Shown here piece by piece: positions 1 to 10,652 of a stretch of DNA of 64,000 bases (position 1 is its first letter; each line of letters begins with the position of its first letter). Source of the DNA: Verrucomicrobiaceae bacterium (lineage in GTDB: Bacteria > Verrucomicrobiota > Verrucomicrobiia > Verrucomicrobiales > Verrucomicrobiaceae); the NCBI GenBank assembly GCA_016713245.1, contig JADJPM010000004.1:2542001-2606000 (forward strand). Direction: 5' to 3'. Both the position numbers and the translations under genes were made by a program. A model generated the notes under the pieces. That model searched no databases and had not been told where the DNA came from. It saw only the letters and a list, made by a program, of their open reading frames with translations.

Positions 1-1050
<1,050 letters not shown>

Positions 1051-1366
1051 CCGCCGCAGGCGAATCCTACTCGTCCTCTTACTCCTACTCCTCCTCGATC
1101 AAGGCGCGGCGTCTCACTTTTCAGCTTCCAAGTTTCACGATGCTCCGCCTTCGCGGCAGCGTCGTGGAATCGAAGCGAAGCAAAGATAGACAGCACGAAG
1201 TGCTGCCCGAAGGGTGAGTGAAGCGAATCAATGCGGTGGCAGAGGAGCAAGGCGCAGACTTGCTCCGCCGACACCGCTTTCGTGCGCAGGAAGATAGTAG
1301 TTCGTCCATTGATCGCCGTCCGGCTGACAACAGCGATGTCACTCCCGCTTCGATTCCACCATCACC
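1051..1366. other. Intergenic region, no gene seen
   Basis: A 316-bp gap between two convergent genes. It starts with a pyrimidine-rich stretch (about 1066-1100, repeated ACTCCT/CTCCTC words) and has one CAAGTTTCA word near 1128-1136 that resembles the hairpin repeats later in the window. I see no convincing coding frame, RNA gene or strong terminator. Confidence 0.5.
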
Positions 1367-1753
1367 TCACCACAAGAGCGGCACGTTGTAACCTGCAAAC
1401 TGGCTGTCGCAGCTCACCAAAGTCAGTCCTTCCACCTCAGCTTGGGCAATCATCATCCGGTCAAATGGATCCCCATGATGACGCGGCATCGTGATGAGAC
1501 GTTTGTGATGTTCCAGCCTTGATGGCAGCATCTGGAAGCCATTCGCATCCAGCACGTCGGGAAAAATCACGTCATAGTCCACTTGGAGACTCAGTTTGCC
1601 GAGAGACAGCTTAATCGCCATTTCCCACGGAACGGCATGACTGATGAATCGCTCATTGCTTTCATCTTCCATGGCCACCCTCGCGGCTGCACTCAAAAGC
1701 GGGCTGCCCTCGCAAAACCAAATCAGCGCATGCGTGTCGATCAGGAGCCTCAT
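1367..1753 (-). CDS. PIN-domain toxin, VapC-like
   Basis: Predicted RNase toxin of a type II toxin-antitoxin pair. The 128-aa length and the opening LLIDTHALIWF, with the first acidic PIN residue (D6), are typical of the VapC-like group with the THALLW signature. Further acidic positions expected of the fold are seen in the VPWEMAIK segment, in GDPFDRMMIAQA and in LVSCDSQF near the C-terminus. Its ATG overlaps the stop of the upstream antitoxin by four bases (ATGA), so the two are almost certainly translated together. RNA target is unknown. The pair may serve in stabilisation or phage defence; that is inference. Confidence 0.9.
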   Translation of the reverse strand: MRLLIDTHALIWFCEGSPLLSAAARVAMEDESNERFISHAVPWEMAIKLSLGKLSLQVDYDVIFPDVLDANGFQMLPSRLEHHKRLITMPRHHGDPFDRMMIAQAEVEGLTLVSCDSQFAGYNVPLLW

Positions 1754-1989
1754 GCCATGTACTCTTTGAAGTCCTCCAGTGGTGCGTCAAAGTCGGGCGA
1801 CATCGAGATTTTTCCCTTCAAGCAGCCAAAGCCTTTCAGCGGTTCAAGTGGTTCGGCCGGGCTTTTTGATTCAACCACAGGTTCCAGCACCGCCTGCACG
1901 CGAATCGGCATTTTTCGCCAGGCCGCAGGCAATGGCAGATGCAGCGTGCCGTCTGCGGCAGGCTCAAAAATGGCGGCGATGGTGCTCAT
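1750..1989 (-). CDS. Antitoxin partner of PIN toxin
   Basis: A 79-aa protein directly upstream of the PIN toxin, overlapping it by four bases. The C-terminal segment MSPDFDAPLEDFKEYM is the kind of toxin-wrapping tail found in antitoxins paired with this PIN group. The N-terminal half (ATIFEPAADGTLHLPLP-like pattern) resembles the short beta-rich DNA-binding half of such antitoxins. It is expected to neutralise the toxin and to repress the operon. Identification rests mainly on context and the tail motif. Confidence 0.82.
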   Translation of the reverse strand: MSTIAAIFEPAADGTLHLPLPAAWRKMPIRVQAVLEPVVESKSPAEPLEPLKGFGCLKGKISMSPDFDAPLEDFKEYMA

Positions 1990-2093
1990 GTCGTAATCAT
2001 AGCCATCTGGCCGGAAAAGGTAAAGCGTGACGTTTCTAGCCGCCCTAGTGCGCAGCGTCCTGGCCAGCCGTCTGTCGGCTATCTCCGAAAGCG

Positions 2094-2531
2094 TCAGGGC
2101 TCCAGCTTCGGACTGGCTTTGACGGTGTTCTTGCCGTCAAAATCTTTACCCGTGCACTTGAGGGTGTCAGGATCAATCTTGAGCGTCGCGATCGCGCCTT
2201 TCGAAAGCACCAGCTTCACCGTCCACCCCTCGCTGGACCAGGCAAAGGCCTCCCCCTGATAGTGGTGAATTCCACTGCCACCTTCCTTCAGGGTGATCGA
2301 GGTGACGCCTGCATCTCCCGCATCCCATACCCAGTCGCAAGCCGTGAGGACCTTCCTGCGCTCCTCATCCGTCCTCGCTCGTTGTGCGAGCTTGATGAGT
2401 TCTGCTTTGAACCAGTCATTGACCACTTTGCGTTTGGCCTTCAATTCGCTTTTGAGGTCCGCCACAGGCTCGGCTTGGGCGGAGGCTGAAAACAGACCGA
2501 TCATGACAGCGAAGATGAACAGATGCTTCAT
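2094..2531 (-). CDS. Small exported protein of unknown function
   Basis: About 145 aa from the ATG at 2531, chosen because it gives a clean signal peptide (MKHLFIFAVMIGLFSASAQA then EP); an ATG 18 bases upstream is also possible. The mature part has a helical, charged N-terminal third (AELIKLAQRARTDEERRKV) and a beta-rich remainder with several Gly/Asp turns. No family is recognised. It lies alone between the toxin pair and the cupin gene, all on the minus strand but separated by about 90-105 bp, so no firm operon. Confidence 0.7.
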   Translation of the reverse strand: MKHLFIFAVMIGLFSASAQAEPVADLKSELKAKRKVVNDWFKAELIKLAQRARTDEERRKVLTACDWVWDAGDAGVTSITLKEGGSGIHHYQGEAFAWSSEGWTVKLVLSKGAIATLKIDPDTLKCTGKDFDGKNTVKASPKLEP

Positions 2532-2638
2532 GGATGAGGACAAGTGCATAGGAAGAAAAGGTGTTTGTTTGCCGCCGGAGGCGATGCCTCTATCCCGAAC
2601 ATCCTATCCATCAGAATTGGAAAGGTAAAGTTTTGGTC

Positions 2639-3112
2639 TTACGCCCCTTCCGGCGGCACGAAGTAGATGCCGTGTTCGGCGCTGATCTGGATGATGCGGG
2701 GCATGTCGGGGCCACCGGGTTGGTTGAAGGCCTCGGCGATGCGTTCGAAGAAGACCTCGAAACCTGCGGGGGCGGCGTGGACGATCATGCGGGCGGGCTT
2801 GTCGCCGCAGTTGCGGTAGGTGTGGCGGGAGTTTTTCGGCAGATAGGCCGCGGTGCCGGCCGGGACTTCCTTCCACACGCCATCGGTCCAGAATTCGACG
2901 CGGCCTTCGAGGATGAGAAACCACTCGTCTTCCTTCGTGTGCCAATGCGGAGGCGGTCCGCCGCCGGGCGGTGTCACCACCTGCACCATGGTGAAAGCTC
3001 CGCCGGTCTGCTCGCCGCTCAAAAGCACCGTCACCTCGTCACCGAGGGCGGAGAGGACCTTGCCGGTGCCAGGCAGCGTGAGGGAAGGCATGGGGAAAGA
3101 CGGTGAGTTCAT
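2639..3112 (-). CDS. Cupin-domain protein
   Basis: A 157-aa single cupin. Motif 1 is present as PPHWHTKEDEWFLILEG (two histidines and a glutamate, the usual metal ligands), and motif 2 as AAYLPKNSRHTYRN with the final histidine. Such stand-alone cupins bind a metal and act as dioxygenases, isomerases or sugar-binding proteins; substrate cannot be told. The start at 3112 gives MNSPSFPMPS; an ATG seven codons further in (3091) is an alternative. No signal peptide, so cytoplasmic. Confidence 0.88.
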   Translation of the reverse strand: MNSPSFPMPSLTLPGTGKVLSALGDEVTVLLSGEQTGGAFTMVQVVTPPGGGPPPHWHTKEDEWFLILEGRVEFWTDGVWKEVPAGTAAYLPKNSRHTYRNCGDKPARMIVHAAPAGFEVFFERIAEAFNQPGGPDMPRIIQISAEHGIYFVPPEGA

Positions 3113-3162
3113 GGTGCATGGCTTTTGCGCGGAATGCTATCGTTGGCAAGCAAGTCTCCATC

Positions 3163-3794
3163 AGGAGGGCGTTAGCCCGCATATTGCATGAGGGCGGACA
3201 AATTCGATCAGCGAAGCCGCTCCGAAACGAGGTTAGTTGTGGGTGTTCAAAGCACACAACCCGGAGGACTTCGCGCATGACAGATCGTAACCAGCGTCAA
3301 CTGGACGTTCCAATGGTAAAACACCACAAGGTGGAGGCCGTTTCGGCGGCGGCGAGATCACCTCGGAGGACGGCGTGATGGAGAACCGCATCCAAGAGCA
3401 GCAACTCGATTTGTTTGCCGACCACACCTCATACCATGCGTGGTGGGCCAACCAGTTCCGGCTGCTGCTGAGCTCCTACGCCTACATGCTCATCGAGACC
3501 ATCCGCCGCCTGGGGCTGCGCAACCCACGCCGCGTGCAACCGCTCTGGAGCAGCAGTTTCCCCAACCAGGGTACCTTCGCGCAAGCGTGGAAAGCTCTGA
3601 GCAGTGCGTTAGACCCGAATTGTGCTGGTCCCCGGCCCGCCAAAAACAACGGGGCTGGGCGGAGCTGTGCCTGGATCCGACAAAACACGCCCCAATCCAG
3701 CCCCCCCTCAACTCTTCAACGCCTCCCCTCATCCTCGTTCACCCGTCACAGAAAAATCCATCGTCTCATGCAAAATGCGGGTTAACCCGCTCCT
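3163..3794. mobile_element. Decayed IS1380-like insertion sequence
   Basis: Imperfect inverted repeats bound the element: 3163-3194 and 3764-3794, sharing the words GGAG, GTTA(G/A)CCCGCAT and TTGCATGAG when one is reverse-complemented. Between them is only the C-terminal part of an IS1380-type transposase, so most of the transposase gene has been deleted. The remnant cannot move by itself. Confidence 0.62.
3375..3608 (+). pseudogene. IS1380-family transposase, C-terminal remnant
   Basis: The segment ENRIQEQQLDLFADHTS followed by ANQFRLLLSS and LIETIRRLGL is the conserved C-terminal end of IS1380-family DDE transposases. Nothing of the catalytic core is left upstream, and after about residue 75 the frame drifts into unrelated low-complexity sequence. 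Non-functional. Confidence 0.72.
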
Positions 3795-3857
3795 CATCTG
3801 CATGCCGCCTGTCGCCTCCCGAGTTCGTTAGAGACAAACGGGCCAGGGTGCCCCACG

Positions 3858-6800
3858 ATGGGGCGTAATTTCATGCTCAAACTTCTCCGTCCCCTGCCTC
3901 TTGCCGTTGCTGTCGCTGCGAGCGTATTGTTCGCGATGATTTGGGGGACGTCGGAGGCGACGCATGTGTCAGACAAAGTTGTGGAGGCGGAAAGCGCTAT
4001 GCCAAAGCCAGTGACGCCGTCGCCAAAGGATGCCTCGCCGCCGCGACTCACGTCATCAGCATCCGGCAGGCTCAAGAGGCCTCTGACGGGTATTTCGGAC
4101 TTGAGGCTGCCGGAGCGTGTGGATCGGATTTGGCAGAAGCCGATGGTAGAACCGGCTTTTGAGGAGTTTCGGCGCTGGACGGAGCATTTTGCCGCCTCGG
4201 GCGCGGAGGTGGAAAAGGGCGTGGAATTGGCTTTGCAGCGTCGGAGCGAGATGCTGGACCTCATCGACAAGAATCCACGCCGGGCACTGGAGCTGGCGGT
4301 GCCGGAATCGGTGCGGCAGAGGTTGCCGGCGGGTGTGGTGGCGTTGTTGGAGGAACGGGTGGAGCAACGCGGTGATTTGCTGGTGCAGGCGACGACTTCG
4401 AGCGATGGCGGCTGCCAGATCAATCGCACGGCGACGTTGCGGGATGGGCGGGTGTTTGAGGCGCACACGTTTGGAAGACGTGGGGCGATGCCGACACGGG
4501 ACAACATCGCGATCCATGGTGTGGCTTTGGATGGGAAACTAGCGCTCGCGGATCTGCCGGGGCGGGTGTTGGAGCCGGTGGAGGTGGCGGCATGGATCGC
4601 TAATGGCGGGAAGATCGAGGGCGGCCCTGATTTGATCGGCGATACGAATCAAAGCAGCGAGGGTGATGAAGTGGTGATCGCTTGGGATGATCAGCGCATG
4701 ACTCGTTACCGGAACGAACGCCAAGCGGTGGCGGCGATGATTGATGCGGAGAGCGGTGAGCAGTCCGCGGCTCCGGCGACGGATGGCTCGGATCTGGATG
4801 GCGTGGTGATGGCGAGTCCGTGGACGGAGGGACCGAAGACGCTGCTGCTCATCCGCGTGGATTTTCCGGACTTCCAAGGTCAGGTGGTGAGCGATGCCAC
4901 GCTGGAGCAGCTCATCGCGGACCTGAACACGCACTACGCGGCCATGTCCTCGGGCAAGACATCCTTTGCGCTGCTGGGTCAAGGCTCGGCGATCACGCCG
5001 ACGGTGCGGATGCCGAATAACTCGTCGGCTTATGCGAGCCACACAAAGTTCAGCCGGGTGCTGACGGATGCTCGTGCGGCAGCGGCAGCGGCGGGCTTCA
5101 ACTACCTGAACTACACGCATGAAGTCGTCGTCATGGGGGCGACCCCTGTCGTGCCGGCCACCTCGGGCATGGCGAATGTGGGTGCGCGTGGTGCCTGGGT
5201 GTATAACACGCAGTGGAACCTCAAAACCACCGGGCATGAGCTAGGGCATAATTTTGGCCTGCCGCATTCGGGCGCTTGGGACACGGATGACGGCAGCGTG
5301 ATCGGCCCCGGCGAGGTTTGGGATTATGGCAATGTCTTCGACATGATGGGCGTGGGCAGCGCATCGGCTTCTCTTCGTCACTTCGGCGCGATGCCGAAAC
5401 AGTTCCTCGACTGGATTCCGATGGCCGATGTGATCAAAATCACCACGGATAGCAGCACGACCTCGCGAATCCGTGCGATGGACAAGGTGCAGGCGGATGG
5501 CAACAAGCGGGCGCTGGCGGTGGATCGTGCAGGCAGCACGGACGACTACTGGGTGGAGTATCGGCAGCTCTTTGGCACGAGTTTCGGCCTGCGTGATGGC
5601 GTGCTCGTGAACTGGGCGGACATCAATGGCGGCTACCAGCAGCCGCTGCTGCTCGACATGGCTCCAGACACCTTTCAAAAAGACGATGCGGTGCTGCCGA
5701 TGGGCAAGACTTTCTCCGACACGGCGGCGGGCATTCATATCACGCCAGTGGCGCGAGGCACGGATGGGGATGGTGTGGAATGGATGGATGTGACGGTGAA
5801 CCGGGGCACCTTTGCGGGCAATTTGAAGCCAACCGTGACACTCGGCTCTTCGACCGCGAATCCGGCCGTGAACGCGAGCGTGACCTTCACCGCGACCGCG
5901 AGTGATCCGAATGGCGACACGCTGGCTTATTTCTGGGACTGGGGTGATGGCACGACCACGGCGAACAACAGCTCCACCGCGAGCAAGAGCTGGAGCACAG
6001 CCGGACTCAAAACGGTGCGCTGCATCGTCTCGGACATGAAGGGTCTCACGACGACGGCACCGCTCCTCGTGCAGGTGGGCAGCAGCAGCACCTTTTTCAT
6101 CCAGGGCGTGGTGAGCACGACGCTCGGGGTGCCGATGCAGGGTGTCGTCGTGCGTGCATCACCCACGCAGAGCGCCACGACGGATGGCGATGGCTATTAC
6201 GCGATCACGGGCCTCGCGGCGGGCAGCTACACGCTCACGGCGACGAAGACGGGCGCGAGCTTTGTGACGAGCGGCTTCACGAATCCGGTGACGGTCGGCC
6301 CGAGCCAGCAGGGCAAAAATTTCCTCGCACCGCCCGGAGCGCCTGTCTTCACGACAGCGATGAAGCCCGGCCTGACAGATCAAGGCTCGAACACAGGCGC
6401 GATCCCTCTGCCGCTTGCTGATTCCGACACGGCGGTATCAGCGCTCACCTTGACCGCGGCATCCTCCGATCAAGGCATCATACCTGACGCCAGCATCACC
6501 TTTGGCGGAACCACGACACGCACCATCACGGCATCCGCAGGCAGCACGGTGAGTGGATCAGTGGACATCACGATCACCGCCACTGACCCGGAAGGAAACA
6601 CGGGCACCCATGTGTGGCCCGTCACGGTGAATGCGAAACCCGTGCTCGCGGTGACGACACCCACCACGACGGAGAACACGCCGGTGGACATCGATCTGCG
6701 TGCCTTTGTCTCGGATGACATCACTGTGGATGAGAAGCTCTTCTTTGAAGTGGACCGCGTGAGAAATGGCAGGATGACGCTGCTGCCGGATGGCCACACC

Positions 6801-9800
6801 GCACGCTTCACGCCGAATCCGAACTTCAACGGCACCACCAACTATCGTCTTGTGGTGCGAGATCAGTCACTCGGTGCAGGCTTCCGCTTCCTCTACGACT
6901 TCGAGCCGCCGGACATCCACACGGATGCGTTGAGCACCGATCAATCGAACTACAACCGCACCGGCACGCTGCAATCCATCAATAGCGGCACCTACGCCTA
7001 CGACGCCAGCGTGCCGCCCGCGCTCTCACCGCAGTCCGAGGAGGCATTGGTGCTGGCGCAGAATGGCACGAGCGCTGCCCGGCTGAGGCGCACGTTGACC
7101 ACTGCAGATCATAATCTCAACGATGCTGACTGGACCTTTTCCGCGTGGGTGAAGCGCGGTGGCAATGACACGGAGGATTTTGTGTTCCACCTCGGCGATG
7201 GCGATGGTCACGGCACGGAGAACGAGCTGGAGCTTTTCTTTGCCGCAGGCAGCGATGTGCTGAAGCTGCAAAAGTGGGGTGCTGGTGGCTTGGAGAAGGA
7301 GATCGTGGTCTCCGACATCCCATCCGGCCAGTGGCATCACCTCACGCTGAGCTACGATCGCACGGCGACGAACACCGGCACCTTTTATCTCTACGTCGGC
7401 AGGTTCCTGCGCGGCAGTGTCTCCGCCGTGACCATGAACGTGAACCAGGCTGCTCCGGTGGTGGCAGGCGGGCACAACAGCACCACAGCGAATGTGGATC
7501 GTTGGTTCGATGGCGTGATGGACGAGGTCTTGTTCCAGAACGGGCTCTCCACCCGCACGGAGATCTACAATCGCTCACGCATGGGAGCGCGGCACTACCA
7601 CGGCCTGAGCGTGATCGGCAACAATCTGACTCTCACCGTCACGGGCGCGAATCAAGCGCCGTCCATCGCCGCCGTGCCGGATCGTTATGTGCCGGTCAAT
7701 GCATCGTCCTCGCCTGTGACGGTGCGTTTGTCAGATGCGGAGACAGAGGCGCGGAATCTCACGCTCACCGCGGTTTCTTCCAACCAAGCCATCATCCCGA
7801 ACGCGAACATCACCGTCGGCGCCGCGCCTGCGGCGTGGACGAATAGCGACATCGGCACCGTCACCACCACAGGCAGTCTCACGGAGAGTCGCGGCACCTA
7901 CATCGTCAATGGCGCGGGTGCAGCAGGCATCGGTCCGGCCGCTGGCGATGCCTTCCGCTGGGTGCGGCAGAGCTTCACCGGCGATGGCGAGATCGTCGCG
8001 CGTGTCGTGTCTGTGGATCACACCGCCTCCAATGCCGAAGCGGGCCTCATGATGCGCGAGTCCACTGCTGCGACCGCACGTTTTGTGAGTGTGCGTGTCA
8101 CCGGCAGCGATGGAGTGAGCTTTGTGCAGCGCACCACTGCCTCCACGGATGCCGTGGTGACGGCCACCTTGCCGCTCGCCAGCGCTCCGTGCTGGTTGCG
8201 GCTCGTGCGCAGCGGCAGCGGCTATTCGGCTTTCTTTGCCACGGACAACGATGGAGTTGCTGGTGCGTGGCAGGCCGTCGGCACGGAGCAAACGGTCGCC
8301 TTCACCGGCACCACACACGACATCGGCATGGCTGTCTCCAGTCGCGTGGACACCACGCTCTGCGCGGGCGTTTTCGACAATCTCGGCGGCACGGTTTTGC
8401 GCGGTGGCGAGCGCACGGTCTCGCTCACGCCCGCCGCAGGCCAGTCCGGCAGCAGCGTCATCACCCTCACGGCCAGCGATGGCTCGCAGACGGGCAACAC
8501 GAGCTTCACCGTGATCGTCGATGGCGCGGCACCGACCACCACGGTCTGGAACGCCACCACCACCGGCACTCTCAACTGGAGCAGCGGATCGAATTGGACC
8601 GGCGGTGTGCCACCACCGAGCAGTCGCTTTTCCACCATCGCGTTTTTCACTGATCAGACAGTGCCATCCGGCACCATCACCTCGAACAACGACACTGCGG
8701 GCGGTCACGCGCTGAACGTGCTCACGCTCGGCGGCACCGGCCCCACCAGCGGCAGCACCACGATGACGCTCGGTGGCAATGCCTTGCTCATGCGCCGCGA
8801 GTCGCTGCTCGATCCCGTGGTCAATCTCAGTGCCACCAATGGCACCGGCTTCACCTGGAACGTCAGCGCCTCGATGACGATGGAGGACAGCACCACCTTC
8901 CAAGGCGCGGGCACCGCCAGCTTCAACTTCAGCGGCATCCTCAGCGGCACTGGAAACCTCATCAAAACAGGCACGAGCAAACTCATCCTCAGCGGTGCCA
9001 ACGATTACACCGGCATCACCACCATCAGCAGTGGCATTTTGCAGATCGGCGATGATGGAGCTACCGGCTCACTGCCCGCTGGCGCGGTGGTGAACAACGC
9101 CATGCTGCGCTTTGACCGCACCGGCACGCTGCTCGTGCCCAATGCCATCAGCGGCAGCGGCGGCGTCACCATTGATTGTCCCATCAACAACGGGACCGTC
9201 GTGCTCAGCGGCAGCAACAGCTTCACCGGCCATGTCACGGTCAACTCCGGTGCCCTGCGCATCACGAACAGCGGTGCGCTCGGCTCCACCTTCTCCTCGA
9301 AGAACATCATCCTCACCAACGCCACTGCGGGCAATCCACAGCTCCGGCTTGATGGCAGCAGCGGAGCGGTTGATATGCCCGCAGGCTTCATTTTCAAGAT
9401 CGGCAATGCCGCCGGAGCCATCTTCAATGAGGCAGGCGACAACATCCTGCGTGGCAACATCGTGCTCACGAGCGGAGGAAACGCCGAAGGCCGTGTTTCC
9501 ACCATCGCAGGCAGTCTTCGTCTCGCGGGAACCATCACCAATGACACTGCTGCCGCGCGAACCTTCGTCATTGGGGGTGCAACTGGCACCGGCCAGGTCG
9601 AAGGCGTCATCAGCGATGGCACGCTGACAGGTGGCACGGTCGCTTTGCGCAAGATCGAAAACGGCACCTGGACACTCACGGGCCCCAACACCTTCACCGG
9701 GGCCACCACACTGAACGCCGGGACCCTGCGCATCAATGCACCCGGCTCCTTGCACAGCAGCAGCACCGTCACCGTGAACGCCGCCATCCTCGGCGGCGAC

Positions 9801-10550
9801 GGCTCCATCGGCGGCTCTGTCGTCGTGAATGCCTCCGGCCGCATCGCTCCCGGCTCCACTGCGGGTTCCGCAGGCACCCTAGCCATCGGCGGCGGTCTCA
9901 ACGTCACCAATATGACCACTGGCACTGGCAAACTCGTCTTTGAACTCGGCGCACCCACCGCCAGCGACAAGGTAACCGTCGGCGGCACCTTCACCTTTGG
10001 CTCTGGCACCCTCGGCTTCGACGATTTCACCTTCACCGGCCTCAGCGGACTCACCGCAGGCACTTACAAGCTCATCACCGCCACCGGCATCAGCGGCACG
10101 CTCGACTCCACCAAGCTCACCGGCACTCTCGGCGGCTTCAACGCCGCCCTGACCATCACCGGCACCGACCTCGAGATCATCCTCACACATCCCTTCACCA
10201 CCTGGCAGACCGCCAACGGCACCAGCGGCACCATCGCCAATGATCACGACAACGACGGCGTGCCTGACGGCATCGAATACTTCCTCGGCGGCACCAGCAA
10301 CACCACCGGCCAGACCACGCTCCCCGGCGTCACCAACACCGGCGGCACCCTGAGCATCACCTGGACCAAATCCGCCACCTACCCAGGCACCTACGGCACG
10401 AACTTCTGGATCGAATCGAGCGACACTCTCACCGGCACCTGGACCACCGAAACCGTGGGCGGAACCGTCACCGTGAACGGCAACAACATCACCTACACCT
10501 TCCCCGCGAGCACGCGACGCTTCGTGCGGCTGAAGGTGGTGGGGCCCTAA
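3858..10550 (+). CDS. Giant exported metzincin-type metalloprotease with PKD, LamG and autotransporter-type beta repeats
   Basis: 2230 aa. An N-terminal hydrophobic segment (about residues 10-30) acts as signal peptide or anchor. The protease domain has the zinc site HELGHNFGLPH (H460, H464, H470; catalytic E461) and a Met-turn at about residues 495-499 (DMMGVG), the metzincin pattern. Then follow a PKD domain (about 656-741), a carboxypeptidase-regulatory-like domain (745-820), cadherin/Ig-like segments (825-1005), a LamG/concanavalin-like domain (1008-1255), another beta-sandwich region and three or more autotransporter-associated beta-strand repeats (near 1697, 1778 and 1935). There is no outer-membrane barrel; instead the last ~115 residues form the shared C-terminal module (WQTAN..., GIEYFLGG..., RFVRLKVVGP). 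Probably a surface or secreted protease; substrate unknown. An ATG five codons in (3873) is an alternative start. Confidence 0.88.
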   Translation: MGRNFMLKLLRPLPLAVAVAASVLFAMIWGTSEATHVSDKVVEAESAMPKPVTPSPKDASPPRLTSSASGRLKRPLTGISDLRLPERVDRIWQKPMVEPAFEEFRRWTEHFAASGAEVEKGVELALQRRSEMLDLIDKNPRRALELAVPESVRQRLPAGVVALLEERVEQRGDLLVQATTSSDGGCQINRTATLRDGRVFEAHTFGRRGAMPTRDNIAIHGVALDGKLALADLPGRVLEPVEVAAWIANGGKIEGGPDLIGDTNQSSEGDEVVIAWDDQRMTRYRNERQAVAAMIDAESGEQSAAPATDGSDLDGVVMASPWTEGPKTLLLIRVDFPDFQGQVVSDATLEQLIADLNTHYAAMSSGKTSFALLGQGSAITPTVRMPNNSSAYASHTKFSRVLTDARAAAAAAGFNYLNYTHEVVVMGATPVVPATSGMANVGARGAWVYNTQWNLKTTGHELGHNFGLPHSGAWDTDDGSVIGPGEVWDYGNVFDMMGVGSASASLRHFGAMPKQFLDWIPMADVIKITTDSSTTSRIRAMDKVQADGNKRALAVDRAGSTDDYWVEYRQLFGTSFGLRDGVLVNWADINGGYQQPLLLDMAPDTFQKDDAVLPMGKTFSDTAAGIHITPVARGTDGDGVEWMDVTVNRGTFAGNLKPTVTLGSSTANPAVNASVTFTATASDPNGDTLAYFWDWGDGTTTANNSSTASKSWSTAGLKTVRCIVSDMKGLTTTAPLLVQVGSSSTFFIQGVVSTTLGVPMQGVVVRASPTQSATTDGDGYYAITGLAAGSYTLTATKTGASFVTSGFTNPVTVGPSQQGKNFLAPPGAPVFTTAMKPGLTDQGSNTGAIPLPLADSDTAVSALTLTAASSDQGIIPDASITFGGTTTRTITASAGSTVSGSVDITITATDPEGNTGTHVWPVTVNAKPVLAVTTPTTTENTPVDIDLRAFVSDDITVDEKLFFEVDRVRNGRMTLLPDGHTARFTPNPNFNGTTNYRLVVRDQSLGAGFRFLYDFEPPDIHTDALSTDQSNYNRTGTLQSINSGTYAYDASVPPALSPQSEEALVLAQNGTSAARLRRTLTTADHNLNDADWTFSAWVKRGGNDTEDFVFHLGDGDGHGTENELELFFAAGSDVLKLQKWGAGGLEKEIVVSDIPSGQWHHLTLSYDRTATNTGTFYLYVGRFLRGSVSAVTMNVNQAAPVVAGGHNSTTANVDRWFDGVMDEVLFQNGLSTRTEIYNRSRMGARHYHGLSVIGNNLTLTVTGANQAPSIAAVPDRYVPVNASSSPVTVRLSDAETEARNLTLTAVSSNQAIIPNANITVGAAPAAWTNSDIGTVTTTGSLTESRGTYIVNGAGAAGIGPAAGDAFRWVRQSFTGDGEIVARVVSVDHTASNAEAGLMMRESTAATARFVSVRVTGSDGVSFVQRTTASTDAVVTATLPLASAPCWLRLVRSGSGYSAFFATDNDGVAGAWQAVGTEQTVAFTGTTHDIGMAVSSRVDTTLCAGVFDNLGGTVLRGGERTVSLTPAAGQSGSSVITLTASDGSQTGNTSFTVIVDGAAPTTTVWNATTTGTLNWSSGSNWTGGVPPPSSRFSTIAFFTDQTVPSGTITSNNDTAGGHALNVLTLGGTGPTSGSTTMTLGGNALLMRRESLLDPVVNLSATNGTGFTWNVSASMTMEDSTTFQGAGTASFNFSGILSGTGNLIKTGTSKLILSGANDYTGITTISSGILQIGDDGATGSLPAGAVVNNAMLRFDRTGTLLVPNAISGSGGVTIDCPINNGTVVLSGSNSFTGHVTVNSGALRITNSGALGSTFSSKNIILTNATAGNPQLRLDGSSGAVDMPAGFIFKIGNAAGAIFNEAGDNILRGNIVLTSGGNAEGRVSTIAGSLRLAGTITNDTAAARTFVIGGATGTGQVEGVISDGTLTGGTVALRKIENGTWTLTGPNTFTGATTLNAGTLRINAPGSLHSSSTVTVNAAILGGDGSIGGSVVVNASGRIAPGSTAGSAGTLAIGGGLNVTNMTTGTGKLVFELGAPTASDKVTVGGTFTFGSGTLGFDDFTFTGLSGLTAGTYKLITATGISGTLDSTKLTGTLGGFNAALTITGTDLEIILTHPFTTWQTANGTSGTIANDHDNDGVPDGIEYFLGGTSNTTGQTTLPGVTNTGGTLSITWTKSATYPGTYGTNFWIESSDTLTGTWTTETVGGTVTVNGNNITYTFPASTRRFVRLKVVGP
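10326..10550 (+). repeat. C-terminal cassette, copy A
   Basis: The final 225 bp of the metzincin gene encode GVTNTGG...RFVRLKVVGP. By eye it differs from copies B (19440-19664) and C (24697-24921) at only about 9-11 positions, although the DNA just upstream of it is clearly more diverged. Probably the core of a C-terminal sorting or anchoring module. Confidence 0.9.
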
Positions 10551-10580
10551 AAGATGTGGTAAATGAACGTGGGCGCGTGA

Positions 10581-10652
10581 TGCCTCATTGAAGTAGGACA
10601 CCGAGGAGGATTTCAGGAAGCGGCTCGATGCCTCACGATGGGGGACACCGTG
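10581..10652. repeat. Left end of the insertion sequence: two nested inverted-repeat arms
   Basis: The outer arm (10581-10609) begins TGCCTCATTGAAGTAGGACA; the inner arm (10625-10652) begins TCGATGCCTCACGATGGGGG. Both carry TGCCTCA...GGACACCG, so they look like two transposase-binding sites. The transposase stop codon (10633-10635) lies inside the inner arm. Confidence 0.85.

Noticed and set aside
7731..10063. Long minus-strand frames under the metzincin gene
   Set aside because: Low-complexity translations of Thr/Gly-rich coding DNA on the other strand.
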